Source: DATAQC01 sp051005135 (GTDB lineage Bacteria; Actinomycetota; Acidimicrobiia; Acidimicrobiales; AC-14). Taken from it: a DNA stretch of 53,910 nucleotides. Both the position numbers and the translations under genes were made by a program. Each line of letters begins with the position of its first letter. Position 1 is the first letter of the stretch. The stretch lies in NCBI GenBank assembly GCA_051005135.1, contig JBPCJQ010000018.1:1-53910 (forward strand), read 5' to 3'. The notes under the pieces were generated by a model that was not told where the DNA came from, did not search any database, and saw only the letters and a program-made list of their open reading frames with translations. Below are positions 44,477 through 53,514 of this stretch, piece after piece.

Positions 44477-45223
44477 CTATCGAGCGGGCACGCCTTCTGA
44501 GCGCGCCGCCAGTAGGACGTCGGGGCTGAGGGTGCCGGAGACCACGTCGCCCGCCACCTCGGCCAACAAGCGCTGGCTGGCGCGGGCGTAGCTGCGCAGC
44601 CCCGAGAAGGCATCGTCCATGCCGATGCCGGCTCGTTCGGCCAGCATCCCCTTGGCCTGTTCGATGGCGATGCGGCTGTGGAGGGCGTGCTGGAGCTGGT
44701 CGGTCACCACTTGAGCGTCGCGCATGGCCCGGAACTGGAGGATGGCGATGGCGGCGACATCGGCCAGAGCCTGTCCGGCGGCGATGTCGGGCGGTGCCAA
44801 CCCCCCCGGTTCGCTCCTGAACAGGTTGAGGGCGCCTAGGACCCGCCGGCGCAGGCGCAGGGGGAAGGCGTGGGCGGCGTGGAAGCCGGCGTAGGTGGCG
44901 AAGGGGACGAAGGTGGGCCACTGCTCAGTCGCCGCGGTGAGGTCGTCGACGGTGACGGGCTCGCCGCTGCGGTAGCAGTCGAAGCATGGGCCCTGGTCGT
45001 TCTGCACCTGGAACAGCTCCACCAGCTCCATGGCCTCGCTGGTCGATGCCATGAGCCGCAGCTTGCCCGTGTCGTCGGCGAGCACCAGGCCGGCAGCGGA
45101 GGCGTCGAGGAGCTCGACCGATCGTTCGACCAATAGCGCCAGCAGCTCGACCACGTCGAAGTCGTCGACCAGGGTGTCTGCCAAGGCCACCAACGTGCTG
45201 GCCAGCCGTTCTTCTCGGGTCAC
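44477..45223 (-). CDS. GAF-ANTAR domain regulator 1
   Basis: A 248-residue cytoplasmic protein. An N-terminal GAF sensor domain (about 10-155, including QNDQGPCFDCYRSGEPV) is followed by an ANTAR RNA-binding domain (about 165-225; RIAIEQAKGMLAERAGIGMDDAFSGLRSYARAS). ANTAR proteins bind paired hexaloop hairpins in mRNA and prevent termination. The GTG at 45223 (VTREERLASTL) with GGGAAGG upstream is chosen. Confidence 0.9.
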   Translation of the reverse strand: MTREERLASTLVALADTLVDDFDVVELLALLVERSVELLDASAAGLVLADDTGKLRLMASTSEAMELVELFQVQNDQGPCFDCYRSGEPVTVDDLTAATEQWPTFVPFATYAGFHAAHAFPLRLRRRVLGALNLFRSEPGGLAPPDIAAGQALADVAAIAILQFRAMRDAQVVTDQLQHALHSRIAIEQAKGMLAERAGIGMDDAFSGLRSYARASQRLLAEVAGDVVSGTLSPDVLLAARSEGVPAR

Positions 45224-45302
45224 CGCTACCTTCCCTCGACGAGTTGTGCTCGGTTCCACTGTACGCCGTGGCCGTTCATCGGTCACGGCAGAGGTTTCGT
45301 GT

Positions 45303-45995
45303 TCACGGCATGGCGAACCTATGGGCGACGACGTCGCGAGCGACCTCCGCCAACGGGCGTTCCTCCGAGTAGGCGAGGGCCCGCAGGGCCACCATGGCCT
45401 CACCGACGTTCAACCCCAGGCGCACGGCCAGCATGCCCGAAGCCTGGTGCACCTCCGCCCCGCTGTCGGCCACCGCAGCCAGCGCCCGGGCCACCATGTC
45501 GGGAGGCGCCTGGGCCTGGATGGCCAAGATGGCGTGGGTGACGACGCCGGCGATCGTCAGTGCGTCGGCGTACTGCGTGTCGGAGAGCCGGCCCGCGACC
45601 GCGTGGTTGAAGGTGATGGCGCCCAGGCGCACGGCACCCACCCTCAGAGGGAACGAGAACACCGCAGCCGATCCGGCCTCCACCGCCGGTGCGCAGAAAC
45701 CGAGCCACGGGGAGCCGACAGAAGTGGCGAGATCGGCATGGCCCACCGGGGTCCCCAGGCGGTGGGCGTCCACACCGGGCCCCTCGCCGAGGGTGGCCTG
45801 GACGTCCTCGATGACCACCGCGGCCGGGTTGGAGGCACACAGCACCGCCCGGTGGCCGCTGTCGGTGACCGCCACGATGGCCGCGCCGCTCAGCCCCAGC
45901 AGGTCGGCGCAGGCCGAACAGAGGCGTCGCTCGACGTCGTCGTCGGCAACGGCCGACAAGGCGGCCGAGATGCGCACCTGCGGTTCCGGGTCCAC
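45303..45995 (-). CDS. GAF-ANTAR domain regulator 2
   Basis: A 230-residue protein, paralogous in layout to the downstream gene. A GAF domain covers about 15-150 and an ANTAR domain about 165-225 (EVHQASGMLAVRLGLNVGEAMVALRALAYSEERPLAEVA). The N-terminus has CSACADLLGLSG, where Cys pairs might sense redox. GTG start with GGAGGAG upstream. Two ANTAR genes in tandem suggest one operon of about 1.5 kb. Confidence 0.88.
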   Translation of the reverse strand: MDPEPQVRISAALSAVADDDVERRLCSACADLLGLSGAAIVAVTDSGHRAVLCASNPAAVVIEDVQATLGEGPGVDAHRLGTPVGHADLATSVGSPWLGFCAPAVEAGSAAVFSFPLRVGAVRLGAITFNHAVAGRLSDTQYADALTIAGVVTHAILAIQAQAPPDMVARALAAVADSGAEVHQASGMLAVRLGLNVGEAMVALRALAYSEERPLAEVARDVVAHRFAMP

Positions 45996-46130
45996 GGCTC
46001 CTCCTCTCTGCGAGGGCGGACGGGTCCGGGCCGGTCTCAGCAGCGCTTCGAGCCCGAGCCTACGCCGCGCTGCCCTGACGGGCGGCTGAACTTGGAGAGC
46101 CCGCTTCAGGGCACATTCGTCGCCACATGC

Positions 46131-46440
46131 GCAGACATGTCCGTCGTACGGCCATGGTGCTCACCGCGGCTAGTCGCCGCCGCGTGCTCGAGCACGACCA
46201 AGACGACTCGGCAGCCGACATCGACCACCACCGCGCCAGCCGCCGCCTTCGACGCCATCGCCTCGACTCGGCTCTCGTCTACGGCAGCGCCAAGCCGACG
46301 TCGCCTCGGTGACGTCGCTGTTCGCGTGGGCCAAGGCCCACCCCGGGCAGTTCACTTATCCGGCCCACACCCGACTTCACCGGATCGATGGCGGTTCGCA
46401 CCTTCTTCTACGACACCAACGGTGGCCCCATGCCGTGGCC
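46131..46440 (+). pseudogene. ABC transporter substrate-binding protein remnant
   Basis: Fragments in several frames: a lipoprotein-like start (MSVVRPWCSPRLVAAACSST, then TTTAPAAAFDAI), then LFAWAKAHPGQFTYP and PDFTGSMAVRTFFYD, the latter typical of YnjB-like substrate-binding proteins. The gene is only about a fifth of its normal length and is joined directly to an ATPase remnant. Confidence 0.6.
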
Positions 46441-46758
46441 GAGCTCTCAGGCGGGATGGAGCAGCGCGTCGCCCCGGCTCGGGCGCTGGTCGTGCAAACC
46501 AAAGGTCCTGTTGCTCGACGAACCGCTGTCTCAGCTCGACACCGCCCTGCGGGTGGAGATGCGAGACCTGATCGCCCAGGTGCAGCGCGAGGTCGGCGTG
46601 ACGACGCTGTTCGTGACCCACGACCAGCACGAGGCGGTGAGCGTGGCCGACGGATCGCTTTGATGTTCGACGGGCGCATCGAGCAGGACGACGATCCTCT
46701 GGTTCCTAGACAGATCGACTGTTGGCTCCAGCACGGGGTGCGGTGGATCAGTAGCTGA
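46438..46758 (+). pseudogene. ABC transporter ATPase C-terminal remnant
   Basis: The signature AELSGGMEQRVAPARALVV appears in one frame, then in another VLLLDEPLSQLDTALR (Walker B and D-loop) and VGVTTLFVTHDQHEAVS (switch His), then ALMFDGRIEQDD. Walker A and the whole N-terminal half are missing. The permease gene that should lie between this and the binding protein is absent. Confidence 0.75.
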
Positions 46759-47107
46759 ACGCTGTGGCTCCGTCGCCGACCCACTCCCAGAGGGGGACCG
46801 TCCCGCCGAGCTTCGCCCGGGCGATCAGCGAGCCCTCGTCGAGCTGCCTGGTGTTGAAGCAGATCGGGCAGACGAGAAACTCGCCTCCCGCGGCGACGTA
46901 GCGCTTCATCAGATCGGGGATCGGCGGGCACCCGTCGCAGGCCACCCCGGTCGGGAAGCCCTCCGTCGCCAGGCGCACTGCTTCCTTGGTGAGGAACACG
47001 AGCGAGCTACGCCCGCTCTCGGCGGCACCGACGGCCACCAGCAGGGCGACGGTGACCTTCTCTGGGTCCTCGAGGCCGGTGGTCAGGCTGACCACGGCGC
47101 GGGTCAC
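46748..47107 (-). CDS. DsrE/DsrF-like protein
   Basis: A 119-residue protein of the DsrE-like sulfur-relay fold: VVSLTTGLEDPEKVTVALLVAVGAAES, LVFLTKEAVRLATEG, then cysteines in ACDGCPPIPDL and LVCPICFN that could carry persulfide. The GTG at 47107 overlaps the stop of the upstream DUF4242 gene (GTGA). Sulfur transfer is known for family relatives; here it is inferred. Confidence 0.78.
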   Translation of the reverse strand: MTRAVVSLTTGLEDPEKVTVALLVAVGAAESGRSSLVFLTKEAVRLATEGFPTGVACDGCPPIPDLMKRYVAAGGEFLVCPICFNTRQLDEGSLIARAKLGGTVPLWEWVGDGATAFSY

Positions 47108-47334
47108 GGCGCCCGCTCCGCAGTTACGGGATCGATGATGGCCCGAACCTCGTGGACGGCGTCGACGGGGAAGCCGCCACAACGGCCGTGCTCGCGGACG
47201 GCTTCCTCGTTGGGGGCAACGTAGACACACGTGATCTTGTCGTCGCTCACGTAGCTGTGAACCCATTGGACGTCAGGGCCGAGGTCCCTAAGGACGCCGT
47301 TGGACTTGCTGGCGATGGCGGCGAGGGGTCGGGG
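47104..47334 (-). pseudogene. DUF4242 protein, N-terminally truncated
   Basis: About 75 residues match the DUF4242 family (nickel-binding SCO4226-like): LAAIASKSNGVLRDLGPDV, WVHSYVSDDKITCVYVAPNEE and GGFPVDAVHEVRAIIDP. The first beta strand is missing; upstream codons belong to the opposite-strand HD-LuxR gene. The frame can be opened at 47421, but those residues are not family sequence. Confidence 0.7.
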
Positions 47335-48517
47335 CGTCGTCGAGCAGATGGCCAACCATTGCTCGGCGGCCGGCCAGCTCGCCGATCGGTTGGGTCCGAG
47401 CGCTGCGGTGCGGGCAGGCATCGAGCAGGCCTACGCCCGGTGGGACGGCCAGGGAGTCCCACGCGAGCTGGCCGGCAATGCGCTCGCCCTCTCGGCACGG
47501 ATCTCCCACATCGCTGAAGCCTGTGAGGTGTTCCAGCGGACCGCAGGCGTGGAGCAGGCCGTGGAGATGGTCCGTTCGAGGAGCGGTACCCACTTCGACC
47601 CCGAGATCGCCGCCGCCGTGGTGCCTGATCCGGGGGCGCTGTTCGAAGGCCTCGATGATGACACCGTCGACGAGATCCTCGACGGCGAGCCGATCGAGCG
47701 CCCACCTCTGACCGACGACGAGCTCGATCATGCGTTGGAGGCGATAGGGGACTTCTGCGACCTCCGCTGCCCGCATTTCGCGGGGCACAGTCGGCGCACT
47801 GCGGAGCTGGTCGCAGCAGCAGCCGCGCTGCTGCACCTGGCGCCCGCCGAGGCGACGCTTGCCCGGCGGGCCGCGCTCGTTCACGACGTGGGACTGTTCG
47901 GTGTGCCGGGGTCGTTGTGGGACAAACCCGGACCGCTCACCAGTAGCGACCGCGAGCGCAAGCGGATGCACGTCTACTACGTGGAGCGGATCTTCAACAG
48001 GCCGGAACCGCTCCGCCGGATCGGCCTGCTGGCGGCGACGCACCACGAGCGCATGGACGGCTCCGGCTACCACCGAGGGGTCAGCGGCACAATGCTCTCC
48101 CCGTCAGCCCGAGTGCTGACTGCCGCAGACGCGTACCACGCGATGACCCAACCTCGTCCGTACCGGGCCGCGATGAGCGACGGCGACGCCGCCCGGGAGC
48201 TGCGGCGAGAAGCGGCCGAAGGGCGGTTGGACCACGTCGCCACCGATGCGGTGCTGGCGGCGGCCGGGCATCCGGGAAGCCGTTCTCGCGCCGGCGGGCC
48301 GGCAGGTCTCACCGCCCGTGAGAGCGACGTGCTCGGGTTGCTCGCCCAGGGCCTGGCCAACAAGGGGATCGCCCGTCAACTGGGCATCAGTCCCAAGACC
48401 GTGGGCAACCATGTCGAGCACATCTACACCAAGCTCGGTGTGTCGAACCGGGCTGGCGCCGCCATGCGCGCCATGCAACACGGGTTGGTGGGACCGAAGC
48501 GAACGCCCACCCAGTGA
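47300..48517 (+). CDS. HD-domain LuxR-type regulator, N-terminally truncated
   Basis: The HD-GYP-like part and LuxR helix-turn-helix of a large regulator: FAGHSRRTAELV, ALVHDVGLFGVPG (HD), THHERMDGSGYHRG (GYP-like), and LTARESDVLGLLAQGLANKGIARQLGISPKTVGNHVEHIYTKLGVSNR. It probably links cyclic-di-GMP-type or nucleotide hydrolysis to DNA binding. Family members are longer at the N-terminus by 100 or more residues; homology begins abruptly near 47327 and the only start is a TTG within antisense DUF4242 sequence, so expression is doubtful. Confidence 0.75.
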   Translation: MDLLAMAARGRGVVEQMANHCSAAGQLADRLGPSAAVRAGIEQAYARWDGQGVPRELAGNALALSARISHIAEACEVFQRTAGVEQAVEMVRSRSGTHFDPEIAAAVVPDPGALFEGLDDDTVDEILDGEPIERPPLTDDELDHALEAIGDFCDLRCPHFAGHSRRTAELVAAAAALLHLAPAEATLARRAALVHDVGLFGVPGSLWDKPGPLTSSDRERKRMHVYYVERIFNRPEPLRRIGLLAATHHERMDGSGYHRGVSGTMLSPSARVLTAADAYHAMTQPRPYRAAMSDGDAARELRREAAEGRLDHVATDAVLAAAGHPGSRSRAGGPAGLTARESDVLGLLAQGLANKGIARQLGISPKTVGNHVEHIYTKLGVSNRAGAAMRAMQHGLVGPKRTPTQ

Positions 48518-48524
48518 CCAGAGA

Positions 48525-48617
48525 TCACACGGCGACGCGGATGAAGAACTCGGTGCGGGTCTCATTGGGTCCGTCGGGCTTGACGTGGATGACCGCGGCG
48601 TCGACGGGGAAGCCGCA
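48525..48617 (-). pseudogene. unidentified gene 3' remnant
   Basis: On the minus strand a frame reads CGFPVDAAVIHVKPDGPNET then RTEFFIRVAV-stop. It has protein-like composition but no start and no upstream continuation, so it looks like the end of a lost gene. Too short to identify. Confidence 0.3.
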
Positions 48618-48697
48618 CGGGGCTGAACCACACCCGAATCCTCCTTGGCTGCCAGCATCGAGATGGCTTGCAAAGGCAGGGAATGGTTGCTAAGGTG

Positions 48698-48711
48698 CGA
48701 ACGTAAGTTCC
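48698..48711. promoter_or_regulatory. LexA/SOS box upstream of the HNH gene
   Basis: CGAACGTAAGTTCC contains GAAC-N4-GTTC, the same core as the box before dnaE2, and lies 3 bases before the ATG of the DUF222/HNH gene. 13E12-repeat genes of this family are known to carry LexA sites in mycobacteria. Confidence 0.72.
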
Positions 48712-48713
48712 GG

Positions 48714-49931
48714 ATGGCAGCGACGGTGACGGCGGCGGGGAACCTGCTGCGCAGGGCGCTGGGCGCCCTCGAGCCCCGCACCTTCGGAGGTGACGACGCC
48801 GCTCGGTTGTTGCGCCTGTTCGCCGAGGCCGAGCGCCTGGCTGGTGCCGGCAAGGCGCTCATGGCGCGGCGGGTGGAAGAGACCAACACCTGGCGACGAG
48901 ATGGGCACCGCAGCGCAGCGTCGTGGCTGGCGGCAGCTACCGGCTCGTCGGTGGGCGTCGCGGTGGGAACCCTCGAGACCGCCCGGCGCCTCGAAGACCT
49001 GCCTGCTGTGGCCGAGGCCCACCGCGCCGGGCAGTTGTCGCAGATCCAGGCCCGTGAGATCACCGGTGCCGCCGATGCCGATCCAACCGCTGAGGCCGAC
49101 TTGTTGTCTGCAGCCAAGCGTGAACCGGTGGCAGCGCTGCGAGCAGGTCAAGGCGTCGGCGGCGGCTGGCGACGAGGCGGCCCGTCACCGCCAACTGCAC
49201 CGCAGCCGCCACTTGCGCCACTGGAACGACGCCGACGGAGCGTTTCGCATGGATCTGCGCACCACCCCTGATGCCGGGGCGGTCATCTTGGCCAACCTCA
49301 AGCCGTTCTGTGACCAGGCCTTCGCTGCCGCCCGAGCCGCCGGGCGGCGTGAGCCCGCCGAGGCCTACGCCGCCGACGCCCTGGTGGCCATGGCCGAAGC
49401 GGCGGGGGCGCCTGGCGCCGACAACAAGGGCAACTCGGGTCCTCGGGCCATGGTGCACGTGCGTATCGACCACGCCGCCCTGCTGCGGGGCCACACCCAA
49501 GCGGGCGAGGTGTGCGAGGTGCCCGGCGTGGGGCCAATACCGGTGGCCACCGCCCGGGCGTGGGCCGCCGACGCGGTGTTGAAGGCCCTGGTGACCAAAG
49601 GTGTCGACGTGGTGGCCGTGGCCCACGCCGGGCGCAGCGTCACCGCCGCCCAGCGCTCCGCCCTCGAAGAGCGCGACCGCACCTGCGTGGTGGCGGGATG
49701 TACGACCGCCACCGGCTTGGGATCGACCATGTCGACGGGTGGGCGCTCACCCGCACCACCACCCTCGAGCGCCTGGCCCGGCTGTGTCGATGGCACCACC
49801 ACCTCAAGACCTACTGCGGCTACCGCCTCGAGGACTGCGCCGGCAACTGGCGCGTGGCACCCGAGAATCCCCCCGACGACGACGTCGGGCCGGGAACGCT
49901 CCACCTGGGGTTCGCCACGCATCGCGTGTAG
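48714..49931 (+). pseudogene. DUF222/HNH endonuclease (13E12 family), frameshifted
   Basis: The family sequence is spread over three frames: MAATVTAAGNLLRRALGALEP, then RLLRLFAEAERLAGAGKALMARRVEET and HRAGQLSQIQAREITGAA to about 49135; RCEQVKASAAAGDEAARHR and RTTPDAGAVILANLKPF to AALEERDRTCVVAGCTTAT near 49730; and finally HVDGWALTRTTTLERLARLCRWHHHLKTYCGY with the HNH core. Two 1-base shifts separate the frames. The family occurs as repeated, often broken, genes in actinobacteria. Confidence 0.88.
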
Positions 49932-50171
49932 CCAAGGATCGCCTCGCCTCGTGGGCCATATCGTTGGGGAGCACCTTGGCCGCTTCAGCGATTCGCCAGA
50001 GGATGGCCTCAGCCCTCGCCCACGCAGAGCTGGTCGAACAAGCTGGGGTGAGCCCTTCGGCCAGGAGGAGCCTGAAGTTCTAGACGGCCAGCCCGGGTGG
50101 GGCGCGTGTCGGCGTACCTGCGTGGGCAGAATGGTGCTTTCCACCTGCAAAGGCGCGCTACAGGGAGGCCA
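49932..50171 (+). other. 240-base gap with a possible gene remnant
   Basis: No gene with a start is seen. One frame stays open to 50083 and reads DRLASWAISLGSTLAASAIR then QRMASALAHAELVEQAGV, ending SARRSLKF-stop, which is protein-like and might be the tail of a lost gene. It is not recognised. Confidence 0.25.
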
Positions 50172-50177
50172 CCGACT

Positions 50178-50560
50178 GTGCCCAAGGTTGACATCTCAGT
50201 GCGAGGGCTGGTCGACATGATCGACCGAGGCGAGTGCGGCTGCCCGAGCTGCAGCGTCGTTACGTGTGGCCGGCCACCCGCGTCCGGGATCTGCTGGATT
50301 CCCTCTATCGGGGGTACCCCTCCGGTGCGATCCTCGTCTGGGAGACCGGTGAGGGCACCCCGTCGCGCGACCTGGCGATCGAGCAGCGGGTGAGCGCGTT
50401 CGGGAGCCACAAGCTGCTACTGGACGGCCGACAACGGCTGACGTCTCTCTCGGCGGTGCTACGAGGGGAACCGCTGAAGTTCAAGAACCGGGTCCGGCCC
50501 GTCGATATCGCCTTCAACTTGGATCACCCGGAAGGCCCTCCGACCGAGGTCAGCTGCTCA
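50178..50560 (+). pseudogene. DUF262 (GmrSD N-terminal) gene, frameshifted and truncated
   Basis: GTG at 50178 with GGGAGG upstream begins VPKVDISVRGLVDMIDRGE; after one missing base near 50236 it continues LRLPELQRRYVWPATRVRDL, GYPSGAILVWETGEG and LLLDGRQRLTSLSAVL, the ParB-like DUF262 domain found in GmrSD-type restriction enzymes. Homology stops near 50560, before the IS3 fragment. The C-terminal nuclease half is absent. Confidence 0.8.
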
Positions 50561-50704
50561 CTGGCGACCGCCGGCTGGCCGCCGCTCCCGGCCCCCGGTG
50601 CGCCATCCGGCTGTTGCATTGACAGGCGGAGGAGCCACCGTGGGCTTGACCCGGTTTGACGGACATCCACGATCAGGGGTGAAGCCCCGGAAAGGATGTC
50701 CATC

Positions 50705-50863
50705 ATGGAGACCATGGAACGAGAGAGGCGGCCCAGGAGGTCGTTCTCCAGCGAGTTCAAGCGAGATGCGGTCGAACTGGTCCGCACCTCGCACAAGACG
50801 ATTGCTGAGGTGGCCCGTGACCTCGACCTCATCGAGTCCGCCCTGCTGTCAGCGCCGAAGTAA
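50705..50863 (+). pseudogene. IS3-family transposase OrfA fragment
   Basis: METMERERRPRRSFSSEFKR then DAVELVRTSHKTIAEVARDL is the N-terminal helix-turn-helix of an IS3/IS911 OrfA. After about 47 codons it runs into the left end of the IS21 element at 50847 and stops at 50861. A TTGACCCGGTTTGACGGAC sequence at about 50643-50661 resembles an IS3 left terminal repeat. Confidence 0.8.
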
Positions 50864-50927
50864 TTCCCTAGCTGGAGTGGTTTGACGCCGACGTAATTCC
50901 CTACCACCCCGTTGCCGTAATTCCCTG
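50847..50927 (+). repeat. IS21 left end with three internal GTAATTCCCT repeats
   Basis: Terminal TGTCAGCGCC then GTAATTCCCTA at 50860-50870, 50893-50903 and GTAATTCCCTG at 50917-50927, spaced 33 and 24 bases apart. Confidence 0.88.
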
Positions 50928-51012
50928 GTCCGTCGTCGGGACGAGGGATCCACCCGCCGGGCTCCTTGCACCTGTAGACGCCTTGCTCCCCCGAGGAGTG
51001 AGGTCCCCCCAC

Positions 51013-52571
51013 ATGGCAAGGAGGCAGTTCGAAGTGATCGACGTTGTTGAGGTTCTGCAGCACTGGCACGCCGGCCGACCGAAGTCGGTGGTGGCGTCCA
51101 GCCTGGGCATCGACCCCAAGACGGTGCGCAAGTACGTGGCCAAGGCCACCGAGGCCGGGCTCTGCCCCGGCGGTCCGGCGCTGGGCCGGGCGGAGTGGGC
51201 CGAGCTGGTCCGGGGCTGGTTCCCCGAGCTGGTCGACGCCAAGGCCCGGAGCCTGACCTTCGGGGTGATCGACACCCACCGGGAGCGCATCGCCGACATG
51301 CTGGCGACGAACACCGTCGCCACCGCGCACCAGCGCCTGCGCGACGAGCATGGCCTGACGGTGGGAGTCTCCAGTTTCCGGCGATTCGTCGCCTCGGAGT
51401 TCCCCGACTCCTCGCTGAGGGACCGCGTCACCGTCCTTCGCCCCGACGTGGCCGCGGGCGAAGAGGCCCAGATCGACTACGGCCACCTCGGCTCCTGGCA
51501 GGACCCGGACAGCGGCCGGGTGCGCCGGGTGTGGGCCTTCGTGATGGTGCTGGCCTGTTCGCGACACATGTTCGTGCGCCCGGTGCTGCGCCTCGACGCC
51601 CGCTCCTGGGTGGCCGCCCACGTGGCCGCCTTCGCCTTCTTCGGGGGTGCGCCTCGTCGCCTCGTGCCTGACAACCTGGCCACGGGCGTGGACCGGCCCG
51701 ACCTCTATGACCCCAAGATCAACCGGGCCTATGCGGAGCTGGCCGCCCACTACGGCGCTCTGGTGGACCCGGCAAGGGCACTGAAGCCCAAGGACAAGCC
51801 CAGAGTGGAACGACCGATGCCCTACGTCCGGGACTCCATGTGGCGGGGCCGGGAGTGGCGAGACGAAGCCCACATGCAGGCGGCGGCGCTGACGTGGTGC
51901 GTGGAGGTGGCCGGGCGCCGCCATCACCGCAGCCTGGAGGGCGCCCAACCGCTGGCGGTGTTCAACGCCATCGAGGCCGAGGAGCTGATCGCCCTGCCGC
52001 CGGCGGTGTTCGAGCTGGCCGGGTGGTCGACGCCCAAGGTCGGCCCGGACTGCCACGTCAAGGTGGCCAAGACCCTGTACTCGGTGCCGTGGCGCTACAT
52101 CGGCCGCCCGGTCGACGCCCGGGAGGGCGAGCGCACCGTGGAGATGTTCGTCGACGGCGCCGTGATCAAGACCTGGGCCCGCCTGGACAAGGGCCGCCAG
52201 ACCGACTGGGACGACTATCCACCGGAGAAGGTCGCCTTCTTCATACGCACACCGACGTGGTGCCGCCGCCGGGCCGCCGAGCTGGGCACCTCGGTCACCG
52301 AGGTGGTCGCCTCGCTGCTGGAGATCAACGCCCTGCACGGCTGCGTTCGGCCCAGGGTGTGGTCGGCCTCGCTGACCGCTACTCCGCCGAACGTCTCGAC
52401 GCCGCCTGTGCCCGGGCGGTCACCGTCGGCGATCCCTCCTACCGCACGGTGAAGGGGATCCTGGTCGCCGGCACCGAGTCCGAGTCCCCGGCCGAGACCG
52501 ACGACGGGGCGACGGCGCCCGCCCACCTGCACGGTCCCACCGGCCTGTTCGACACCGCGACGGCGTCATGA
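51013..52571 (+). pseudogene. istA: IS21 transposase IstA, frameshifted near the 3' end
   Basis: An IstA-type DDE transposase: N-terminal helix-turn-helix (VVEVLQHWHAGRPKSVVASS, LGIDPKTVRKY), catalytic core with Asp in AQIDYGHLGSW and in RLVPDNLATGV, and Glu in KPRVERPMPYV. Near 52338 one C is missing: LLEINALH should continue RLRSAQGVVGLADRYSAERL, which is found in the next frame and runs to 52571, overlapping the istB start (ATGA). As sequenced, the protein ends early, at 52452, with a wrong tail. Confidence 0.85.
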
Positions 52572-53317
52572 CCCGCACCCACCAGCTCGAGGCCAGCCTG
52601 TCCACGCTGCGCCTGTCGGGGATGCTCGACACCCTGGAGGCCCGCCTCGGCCAGGCCCAGGCCGGCGAGCTCGGCCACCTCGAGTTCCTCCAGGTGCTGT
52701 GCGAGGACGAGATCGCCCGCCGCGACGCGGCGGCGCTGGAGCGTCGACTGCGGGCCGCCCGCTTCGAGTCCGCCGCCACCATCGAGGACTTCGACTTCTC
52801 CTACAACCCGAAGGTCCCCGCCGCCCACATCCGTGACCTGGCCACGCTGCGCTTCGTCGACGCCGGCGAGTCCGTCGTGCTCCACGGCCCCGTTGGGGTG
52901 GGCAAGTCGATGATCGCCCAGGCCCTGGGCCACGCCGCCTGCCGGCGTGGCCACAGCGTGGTGTTCACCAAGACCTCCCGGTTGCTCGCCGACCTGGCCG
53001 GCGGCCATGCCGATCGCAGCTGGGAGTCCCGCCTGCGCCGTTGGGCCCGGCCGGCGATGCTCATACTCGACGATTTCGCCATGAGGGCCTTCAGCACCAC
53101 CCAGGCCGATGACCTCTACGAGCTGATCAGCGAACGGGCCGGGGCCAGCGTGGTCATCACCGCCAACCGGGCGGCCACCGACTGGTATTCGCTGTTCCCC
53201 AACCCGGTCGTGGCCGAGTCGATCCTCGACCGCGTGGTCAACGGCGCCCACCACATCGCCATGCCCGGGCGCAGCTACCGGCCCAACCGTCGTCCCGGCT
53301 CCGGAGCCCGCTCGTGA
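52568..53317 (+). CDS. istB: IS21 helper ATPase IstB
   Basis: A 249-residue AAA+ ATPase of the DnaC/IstB group that assists IstA in target selection. Walker A GPVGVGKS at 107-114, Walker B MLILDDFAM near 160, and sensor VVITANRAATDWYSLF near 195. Length and order after istA match the family. ATG at 52568 is coupled to the istA stop; its own stop overlaps the next gene's GTG (GTGA). Confidence 0.94.
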   Translation: MTRTHQLEASLSTLRLSGMLDTLEARLGQAQAGELGHLEFLQVLCEDEIARRDAAALERRLRAARFESAATIEDFDFSYNPKVPAAHIRDLATLRFVDAGESVVLHGPVGVGKSMIAQALGHAACRRGHSVVFTKTSRLLADLAGGHADRSWESRLRRWARPAMLILDDFAMRAFSTTQADDLYELISERAGASVVITANRAATDWYSLFPNPVVAESILDRVVNGAHHIAMPGRSYRPNRRPGSGARS

Positions 53318-53514
53318 GCACCGTGGAGGACATCGTCGCCATCCTGGGCGAGCTGAGCCTGCTGCGCCAGCGAGACCCCGAGGCCATGGCTCGACGTGAG
53401 CAGATCCTCGCCGCCAAGCACGAGCTCTTGGATCGAATCCGGGCCGAGGACGAATCGATCATGACCTCGTCGTCGAGACAGGGCGATGACGACGCGACCG
53501 CCCGCCGGCGATGA
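53314..53514 (+). CDS. IS21 passenger gene 1, small helical protein
   Basis: A 66-residue protein (MSTVEDIVAILGELSLLRQR, DPEAMARREQILAAKHELLDR) with an amphipathic helix of coiled-coil type and a polar tail. No family recognised. It overlaps istB by GTGA and the next gene by ATGA, so it is translated as part of the IS operon. Confidence 0.65.
   Translation: MSTVEDIVAILGELSLLRQRDPEAMARREQILAAKHELLDRIRAEDESIMTSSSRQGDDDATARRR

Noticed and set aside
50524..52338. A long minus-strand open frame across istA
   Set aside because: It runs through the IS21 end repeats, the IS3 fragment and istA without any protein signature.
52330..52345. Programmed -1 frameshift in istA
   Set aside because: There is no A/T-rich slippery heptamer or downstream hairpin; a single missing C restores the family sequence, so mutation or error is simpler.
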